Shown one piece after another: positions 59,260-64,000 of a DNA stretch of 64,000 bases. The stretch comes from Pseudomonas sp. LD120. GTDB taxonomy: Bacteria; Pseudomonadota; Gammaproteobacteria; Pseudomonadales; Pseudomonadaceae. Below the pieces are notes generated by a model, which saw only the letters and a program-made list of their open reading frames with translations, was not told where the DNA came from and did no database searches. The stretch lies in contig NZ_WVHL01000003.1 of NCBI RefSeq assembly GCF_009861525.1, positions 248,001-312,000 of the forward strand. The letters run 5' to 3'. Both the position numbers and the translations under genes were made by a program. Each line of letters opens with the position of its first letter. Position 1 is the stretch's first letter.

Positions 59260-59757
59260 ATGGAAATGTTGAAGTTTGGTAAGTTTGCTGCGCTGGCTCT
59301 GGCCATGGCTGTGGCTGTAGGTTGCTCCTCCAAAGGCGGCGACAACGCTGGCGAAGGCGCTGTTGATCCAAACGCTGGTTACGGCGCTAACACCGGTGCT
59401 GTTGATGGCTCCCTGAGCGAAGAAGCTGCTCTGCGCGCAATCACCACCTTCTACTTCGAATACGACAGCTCGGACCTGAAGCCAGAAGCCATGCGCGCTC
59501 TGGACGTTCACGCCAAAGACCTGAAAGCAAACGGCGCTCGCGTTGTTCTGGAAGGCAACACCGACGAACGTGGTACTCGTGAGTACAACATGGCTCTGGG
59601 CGAGCGTCGTGCGAAAGCCGTTCAGCGCTACCTGGTTCTGCAGGGCGTTTCCCCTGCACAGCTGGAGCTGGTTTCCTACGGTAAAGAGCGTCCAGTTGCT
59701 ACTGGCCACGACGAGCAGTCCTGGGCTCAAAACCGTCGCGTCGAACTGCGTAAGTAA
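59260..59757 (+). CDS. pal: Peptidoglycan-associated lipoprotein (OprL/Pal)
   Basis: A 165-residue outer-membrane lipoprotein. The signal ends in the lipobox AVGC (Cys22). The OmpA-type peptidoglycan-binding domain has [24 protein letters not shown] and the diaminopimelate-binding [31 protein letters not shown] precedes the ATG. Codon use is strongly biased to preferred codons, which suggests high expression. Confidence 0.97.
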   Translation: MEMLKFGKFAALALAMAVAVGCSSKGGDNAGEGAVDPNAGYGANTGAVDGSLSEEAALRAITTFYFEYDSSDLKPEAMRALDVHAKDLKANGARVVLEGNTDERGTREYNMALGERRAKAVQRYLVLQGVSPAQLELVSYGKERPVATGHDEQSWAQNRRVELRK

Positions 59758-59763
59758 TTCGTC

Positions 59764-60570
59764 ATGCGAACGTGCCGTCGTGCTGTAACTATATTGGCTC
59801 TCAGTCTCACGCCGCTTGCGGCGTGGTCTGCGGTTCCTGTGGTCGATAACAACTCTGGCTATAACAATGGCGGGAGCAGTTATCCACCAGCGGGTTATGG
59901 CACGAACGGCGCCTATGCCGGGGGAGGGGTTTCGACCCCTGTCTCGGCACAGGGCCAGCTGTTCCAGCAGCTGCAGCAAATGCAGGACCAGATTTCACGG
60001 CAACAGGGTGTGATTGAGGTTCTCCAAAACGATGTAGCGCGCATGAAGCAAGAAAGCCTGGAGCGTTATCAGGATCTTGATCGGCGCATAGGAAGCGGCG
60101 TTGCACCTGCCGCCACTCCTGAGAATTCTACTGCGGGTGGCGACAATGCCGCCGCTGCTGCTCAAGCGCCAGCCGCTAGCAGCGAACCGGCTGATCCGGC
60201 CAAGGAAAAGCTCTATTACGATGCGGCCTTCGACCTGATCAAAGCCAAGGATTTCGATAAGGCCAGCCAAGCCTTTTCGGCATTCCTGCGCAAGTACCCC
60301 AACAGCCAGTACGCTGGCAATGCCCAGTATTGGTTGGGTGAAGTGAACCTGGCCAAGGGCGATCTGCAAAGTGCGGGTCAGGCGTTTGCCAAGGTTTCCC
60401 AGCTGTATCCCAAGCACGCGAAAGTGCCTGACTCTTTGTACAAACTGGCTGATGTAGAGCGTCGCCTGGGTCATACCGATCGGGTTAAAGGTATTTTGCA
60501 ACAAGTGGTGGCCCAGTATCCGGGAACCTCTGCGGCTCAACTGGCACAACGGGATCTGCAGCGCATGTAG
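59764..60570 (+). CDS. cpoB: CpoB (YbgF), cell-division coordinator
   Basis: A 268-residue periplasmic protein. A signal peptide (about 1-22, ALSLTPLAAWSA) is followed by a Gly/Asn/Tyr-rich segment, a coiled coil (QLFQQLQQMQDQISRQQGVIEVLQNDV) that trimerises, and three TPR units (YYDAAFDLIKAKDFDKASQAFSAFLRKYP, then YWLGEVNLAKGD, then YKLADVERRLGHTDRVKGIL). It links Tol to peptidoglycan synthesis. It lies six bases after pal. Confidence 0.95.
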   Translation: MRTCRRAVTILALSLTPLAAWSAVPVVDNNSGYNNGGSSYPPAGYGTNGAYAGGGVSTPVSAQGQLFQQLQQMQDQISRQQGVIEVLQNDVARMKQESLERYQDLDRRIGSGVAPAATPENSTAGGDNAAAAAQAPAASSEPADPAKEKLYYDAAFDLIKAKDFDKASQAFSAFLRKYPNSQYAGNAQYWLGEVNLAKGDLQSAGQAFAKVSQLYPKHAKVPDSLYKLADVERRLGHTDRVKGILQQVVAQYPGTSAAQLAQRDLQRM

Positions 60571-60592
60571 GCGTTTTGGCTATCCTGATAAG

Positions 60593-60618
60593 AAACCCGC
60601 GCTTGTCGCGGGTTTTTT
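60593..60618 (+). terminator. Rho-independent terminator at the end of the tol-pal operon
   Basis: The stem AAACCCGCG / CGCGGGTTT with a CTTGT loop is followed by TTTT. Confidence 0.92.
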
Positions 60619-60736
60619 CGTTAAAATCCACGCCCTTTTCATGAAACACGCTTCTTGGGATCTGTGCGATGACGCGGTTCCTTGAAGTGCCTGACGGAGG
60701 CGGACAGCCTGTTTAGCTGTTACGCCCGTGGCGACT

Positions 60737-61384
60737 ATGCAAGACACATTGAGAATTACCGAAGTTTTTTACTCGTTGCAGGGTGAAACTCGGACTGCCG
60801 GCCTGCCCACGGTTTTTGTGCGCCTGACCGGATGTCCGTTGCGCTGCCAATACTGCGACAGTGCCTACGCTTTCAGTGGTGGCACTCAGCGTACCCTCGA
60901 CAGCTTGCTGGAGCAGGTTGCCGAGTTCCGTCCGCGTTATGTCTGTGTCACCGGCGGCGAGCCGCTGGCGCAACCTAACGCCATTCCCTTGCTCAAGCAG
61001 TTGTGCGATGCCGGCTATGAAGTCTCGCTGGAGACCAGTGGCGCGCTGGATATTTCCGAGGTGGATCAGCGCGTTAGCCGGGTCCTTGACCTCAAGACTC
61101 CGGGCTCCAAGGAAGCGCATCGCAATTGCTACGAGAACATCGAGCTGCTGACGGCCAACGATCAGGTCAAGTTTGTCATCTGTTCCCGTGAGGACTACGA
61201 CTGGGCGGTGTCCAAACTGATCCAGTACGGTCTTGAGCGACGTGCCGGCGAAGTATTGTTCTCTCCCAGCCACCATGATCTCAGTGCACGGGATCTGGCC
61301 GACTGGATCGTGGCTGACAACCTGCCGGTGCGACTGCAACTGCAGCTGCATAAATACCTTTGGAATGATGAGCCGGGGCGCTGA
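60737..61384 (+). CDS. queE: 7-carboxy-7-deazaguanine synthase QueE
   Basis: A 215-residue radical-SAM enzyme in queuosine precursor synthesis. The N-terminus [23 protein letters not shown] is followed by the cluster motif [16 protein letters not shown] (CxxxCxxC type), then [11 protein letters not shown] and [12 protein letters not shown] 60737 is chosen to match the usual MQxTLRI start; GTG 60728, three codons earlier, is possible. queC follows one base after its stop. Confidence 0.95.
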   Translation: MQDTLRITEVFYSLQGETRTAGLPTVFVRLTGCPLRCQYCDSAYAFSGGTQRTLDSLLEQVAEFRPRYVCVTGGEPLAQPNAIPLLKQLCDAGYEVSLETSGALDISEVDQRVSRVLDLKTPGSKEAHRNCYENIELLTANDQVKFVICSREDYDWAVSKLIQYGLERRAGEVLFSPSHHDLSARDLADWIVADNLPVRLQLQLHKYLWNDEPGR

Positions 61385-61385
61385 A

Positions 61386-62087
61386 ATGACTGAGCAAGCA
61401 CACAACCAATCGTCGACCGAGAAGCGTGCAGTGATCCTGCTCTCTGGCGGACTGGACTCGGCCACGGTAGTGGCCATGGCCCGCGCTGAAGGCTACCGCT
61501 GCTACACCATGAGCTTCGATTATGGCCAGCGCCATCGGGCCGAATTGCACGCTGCCGAGCGCGTGGCGCGGGACCTGGGTGTAGTGGAGCACAAGGTGAT
61601 CGGCCTGAATCTCAACGGCATGGGCGGATCGGCCCTGACCGACAGCACCATTGATGTGCCCGAGGCACCCGGTGAGGGGATTCCGGTGACTTATGTGCCG
61701 GCACGCAACACCGTGTTTCTGGCCCTGGCTCTGGGCTGGGCGGAAGTTCTGCAAGCGCGGGATATCTTCATCGGCGTCAACGCGGTGGATTATTCCGGTT
61801 ATCCAGATTGCCGCCCCGAGTTCATCGAAGCCTTCGAGCGCATGGCCAACCTGGCCACCAAGGCCGGTGTCGAAGGGCAGGGCTTCCGTATCCAGGCGCC
61901 CCTGCAGAACCTCAGCAAAGCTGAAATCATCAAGGCCGGTGTGGGTTTGGGAGTCGATTATGGCCTGACGGTTTCCTGCTATCAGGCGGATGACAATGGC
62001 CGTGCATGTGGCAAATGCGATAGCTGCCGCCTGCGTGCAGAAGGTTTCGATGCGGCCGGTATCAGCGATCCAACTGCTTATTTTTGA
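61386..62087 (+). CDS. queC: 7-cyano-7-deazaguanine synthase QueC
   Basis: A 233-residue ATP-dependent enzyme forming preQ0 from carboxydeazaguanine and ammonia. The PP-loop is [15 protein letters not shown] near residue 20. [19 protein letters not shown] and [18 protein letters not shown] are typical. The C-terminal zinc site is [17 protein letters not shown]. An upstream in-frame ATG (61365) would overlap queE and is less likely. Confidence 0.96.
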   Translation: MTEQAHNQSSTEKRAVILLSGGLDSATVVAMARAEGYRCYTMSFDYGQRHRAELHAAERVARDLGVVEHKVIGLNLNGMGGSALTDSTIDVPEAPGEGIPVTYVPARNTVFLALALGWAEVLQARDIFIGVNAVDYSGYPDCRPEFIEAFERMANLATKAGVEGQGFRIQAPLQNLSKAEIIKAGVGLGVDYGLTVSCYQADDNGRACGKCDSCRLRAEGFDAAGISDPTAYF

Positions 62088-62105
62088 TTTTTTTCATTTA
62101 GGGTG

Positions 62106-62133
62106 TTGAATTCCCGTTAGAAATCAGTATTAT
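62106..62133 (+). promoter_or_regulatory. Probable sigma-70 promoter of tRNA-Lys
   Basis: TTGAAT (62106-62111) and TATTAT (62128-62133) are separated by 16 bases and followed by a GC-rich discriminator (ACGCGCC), typical of stringently controlled stable-RNA promoters. The tRNA begins about 17 bases after the -10. Confidence 0.6.
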
Positions 62134-62150
62134 ACGCGCCACCACACAGC

Positions 62151-62226
62151 GGGTCGTTAGCTCAGTTGGTAGAGCAGTTGGCTTTTAACCAATTGGTCGT
62201 AGGTTCGAATCCCACACGACCCACCA
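62151..62226 (+). tRNA. tRNA-Lys (anticodon UUU)
   Basis: A 76-base tRNA. The acceptor stem GGGTCGT pairs with ACGACCC and CCA is encoded. The D loop has AGCTCAGTTGGTAGAGC, the anticodon loop GCTTTTAAC gives UUU for lysine, and the T arm has AGGTTCGAATCC. All four stems close. From memory, this site after queC is tRNA-Lys PA0976.1 in P. aeruginosa, the integration point of PAPI-2 and ExoU islands. Confidence 0.98.
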
Positions 62227-62242
62227 TATTTTGGCGGTTTAG

Positions 62243-62288
62243 AAAATCCGGAAGGCCCACGAAAGTGAGGATTTCCGGGTTTTTTTTT
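62243..62288 (+). terminator. Rho-independent terminator after tRNA-Lys
   Basis: AAAATCCGGAA pairs with TTCCGGGTTTT (one G-T wobble) across a 19-base loop, followed by a run of T. It directly abuts the truncated tadC remnant. Confidence 0.85.
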
Positions 62289-62290
62289 GC

Positions 62291-63124
62291 CTGCAAGATC
62301 CGGTGCAGCGTCGCCTGTTGCTGATCAAGCGTGGCCATGGCGCAGTGACTCGGGAGGCACCGAGCAACCTGTAGTTGATGCTTGAACAGGTCGGCCAGCG
62401 TTTTGTTGCGCAAGAGCAGGGCCAAGTCTGCGCGACCCGGACCCTGCTGACGCAGGCGGGGTATCGCTCGCCTGCGGCGGTGCAGATGTACTGGGCTCTG
62501 CGCTTGCTGTCGCCGCTGCTCATGTTGGCCCTGGCGGTCATGGTGCTGCCGCTGATTCCGAAGCTGTCGCTGCTCCTGGGTATCTTCCTGCTGGTTCTGG
62601 CAACCGGCATCGGCTGGCTGGCTCCGGCGATCTATGTCAGTGCGCGGCGACAGGCGCGCACGACCCGCTTGCTGGTGGCCTTTCCCGATGCGCTTGACCT
62701 GATGGTGGTCTGTGTCGAGTCCGGCTTGGCCTTGCCCCAGGCCATCGAGCGGGTGTCCGAGGAAATGGCGGTCAGCCAACCGGACCTGGTCCTGGAGCTG
62801 GCGCTGGTCAACTCTGAAATCCGTGCCGGTATTCCTAGCACCGAAGCGCTCAAGCGCCTGGCGGATCGGACCGGGCTGGAGGACATTCGGGGCCTGGTGA
62901 GCCTGCTGGCGCAGAGCATCCGCTTTGGTACGAGTGTGGGGACTACCTTGCACATTTATGCCGAGGAGTTTCGCGATCGGCGTACTCAGACGGCGGAGGA
63001 AAAGGCTGCAAAAGTGGGGACCAAGTTGATCTTTCCACTGATTTTCTGCCTGTGGCCGAGCTTTTTCCTGGTGGCCATCGATCCGGCAATCATTGGTGTA
63101 TTCAAGGTCTTCGGGAAGTTATGA
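62291..63124 (+). pseudogene. tadC: Decayed tadC (Flp/Tad pilus inner-membrane platform protein)
   Basis: From residue CATRTLLTQAGYRSPAAV on, the frame is a good TadC: TM segments, VAFPDALDLMVVCVESGLALPQAIERVSEEM, IRAGIPSTEALKRLADRTGL, and the closing LIFPLIFCLWPSFFLVAIDPAI. The 5' part is broken. Reading the same frame upstream gives DPVQRRLLLIKRG...APSNL, which looks like the cytoplasmic segment normally following the first TadC helix. Then there is an in-frame TAG at 62372-62374. The first membrane helix is absent, since the frame runs into the tRNA terminator. Restart at TTG 62375 or ATG 62378 is possible, but such a product would lack about 50-60 N-terminal residues. Confidence 0.8.
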
Positions 63125-63241
63125 AAGACGCGAGCCGCAGAAGATACCTGCCAGCCTGCTCCATCATCGAATGGGGCAGGTGCAGGAGGGCGGGTCGAAC
63201 GTTGGTCGCTGAGCTTCAGGCGCGCCGCTGACAGTAACGAC

Positions 63242-63499
63242 CTATTTTCCCTTGCCCGAGTATTCCTTGTAGTACTCGGGAATTGCATGTTTGTAGCTAT
63301 CCATCCAGCGCTGCAGGCTCAACTCCCGTTCACCGAGGGTCGCCGGTTGCGGCGTGCGCGACGCGACCTGATTGCGGTTCTGCAATTGCAGCCAGGTTTC
63401 GGTCATCTGCTGTTGTGGGGAGGATGGACCGGGTTCGATGGCCTGAGCCGCGAGGGGAAGCAGCACGAGGCCCAGGCAACTGAGCATGTTGTGTTTCAT
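63242..63499 (-). CDS. DUF3613-type small exported protein of the tad locus
   Basis: An 85-residue protein. Signal peptide MKHNMLSCLGLVLLPLAAQA precedes a mature part with QMTETWLQLQNRNQVAS and LSLQRWMDSYKHAIPEYYKEYSGKGK, which I associate with the DUF3613 family found after tadD in Pseudomonas tad loci. Role unknown. ATG 63499 has AGAGG close upstream, within the end of tadD. It is convergent with the tadC remnant. Confidence 0.65.
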   Translation of the reverse strand: MKHNMLSCLGLVLLPLAAQAIEPGPSSPQQQMTETWLQLQNRNQVASRTPQPATLGERELSLQRWMDSYKHAIPEYYKEYSGKGK

Positions 63500-63501
63500 C
63501 A

Positions 63502-64000
63502 CTACCTCTGCGTTGTCGAGGGGGTGGCTTCGGGTTGCGCCTGATCGACGGCGGTCGCTACCCGATCATTGGGCGCCGTGGCCCTGAGTTTTTCTGCGCG
63601 GGCCTTGGCTTCGGTGACCTGCCCCGGACTCAGGCCGACACGGCTGACCACTTCCGAGGCTTGTTTCCAGTTCCCTTGATAGATCAGCAAGGTCACTAGA
63701 TTGAGGGCCGCCAATTGATCTGACTGCTTGAGCTCCATGGCGGTAATGAACTCGAAACGGGCTTCTTTCAGGCGTCGTGTTTTGAGGTAGACCACGCCCA
63801 GATCGTTGCGGATTTTCTCGTCGGTGGGAGATAGCCGGGCTGCGCGTTGCAGGTGCACCAGGGCCTGTTCGTTGTCGTTGCGCCCTGCGGCCAGTTGCCC
63901 CAGGCCATGCTCTCCTTCCGCGGCCAGGCAACCACCGAGCAGACTACGGTATAGCGGGTCGGCTTCGCGTTGTCCCAGCAGGCGGTAGATCTTGGCCTTG
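63502..64000 (-). CDS. tadD: TadD-like TPR protein of the Flp/Tad system (5' end beyond the window)
   Basis: The frame is open to the window edge, and 165 residues are visible. It holds TPR-like units (LVHLQRAARLSPTDEKIRNDLGVVYLKTRRLKEARFEFITAMELKQSDQLAALNLVTLLIYQGNWKQA) and a charged tail (VATAVDQAQPEATPSTTQR). LLGGCLAAEGEHGLGQL nearer the edge is a further TPR-like helix pair. TadD assists assembly of the Tad secretion/pilus machinery, probably via the secretin. It runs opposite to the tadC remnant, whereas in intact loci tadC and tadD lie in the same direction. Confidence 0.75.
   Translation of the reverse strand, partial: KAKIYRLLGQREADPLYRSLLGGCLAAEGEHGLGQLAAGRNDNEQALVHLQRAARLSPTDEKIRNDLGVVYLKTRRLKEARFEFITAMELKQSDQLAALNLVTLLIYQGNWKQASEVVSRVGLSPGQVTEAKARAEKLRATAPNDRVATAVDQAQPEATPSTTQR

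Noticed and set aside
63121..63231. 36-residue frame overlapping the tadC stop by ATGA
   Set aside because: Arg/Cys-rich product with no similarity to TadD. The ATGA looks like a relic of the old tadC-tadD overlap.

Overview
The window is GC-rich, densely coded chromosome of a Pseudomonas, most likely of the P. fluorescens group. This is judged from MvaT, an OprD-family porin, OprL (Pal), a PctA-type amino-acid chemoreceptor, a Pseudomonas-type sadC-ferredoxin-pykA neighbourhood and short ATGA/GTGA gene overlaps. No replication origin, CRISPR array, insertion sequence or prophage was seen. Gene orders compared with P. aeruginosa PAO1 below are from memory and were not searched.

Layout. (1) 1-6600: a 5'-truncated thiamine-diphosphate decarboxylase (AruI-like) translationally coupled to an aldehyde dehydrogenase, an AraC regulator, small enzymes, a flavin reductase with an apparent frameshift at its start, and a secreted protein made of thirteen near-identical 13-residue repeats. 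(2) 6600-12270: a four-repeat membrane protein, a dicarboxylate/alpha-ketoglutarate-type MFS permease, and a DctD/DctB-like two-component pair. A sigma-54 promoter and two upstream palindromes precede the permease and connect it to the regulator. (3) 12280-18500: class I fumarase, membrane diguanylate cyclase (SadC-like), ferredoxin reductase, enoyl-CoA hydratase, pyruvate kinase. (4) 18650-33600: lipoprotein, PilZ protein, a six-gene MoxR/DUF58/DUF4350/DUF4129/SpoIIM/RDD operon, sbcB, mvaT, purU, chemoreceptor, HerA-like ATPase. (5) 33600-44800: dciA, secA, argJ, Nudix-ThiE fusion, cobalamin adenosyltransferase plus sensor kinase, panE, yajQ, mscS. (6) 45000-62230: oprD-family porin with ArgR-like boxes, HIT, slyX, membrane cold-shock protein, dps, fmdB-like, aspS, yebC, ruvCAB, ybgC-tolQRAB-pal-cpoB, queE, queC, tRNA-Lys. 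(7) 62230-64000: a decayed and rearranged tad (Flp pilus) remnant abutting tRNA-Lys.

From memory of PAO1, blocks 3-4 match the PA4333-PA4309 region, block 5 matches PA4405-PA4394, and block 6 matches PA0958-PA0976.1. The window would therefore join three neighbourhoods that are separate in P. aeruginosa. Blocks 3 to 6 are mostly housekeeping: envelope energisation (Tol-Pal), Holliday-junction processing (RuvABC), queuosine precursor synthesis and protein export. The stretches most worth attention are the tandem-repeat secreted protein (5685-6254), the sigma-54 control region (8818-8921), the ArgR-like boxes (46512-46538) and the tRNA-Lys/tad junction (62151-64000).
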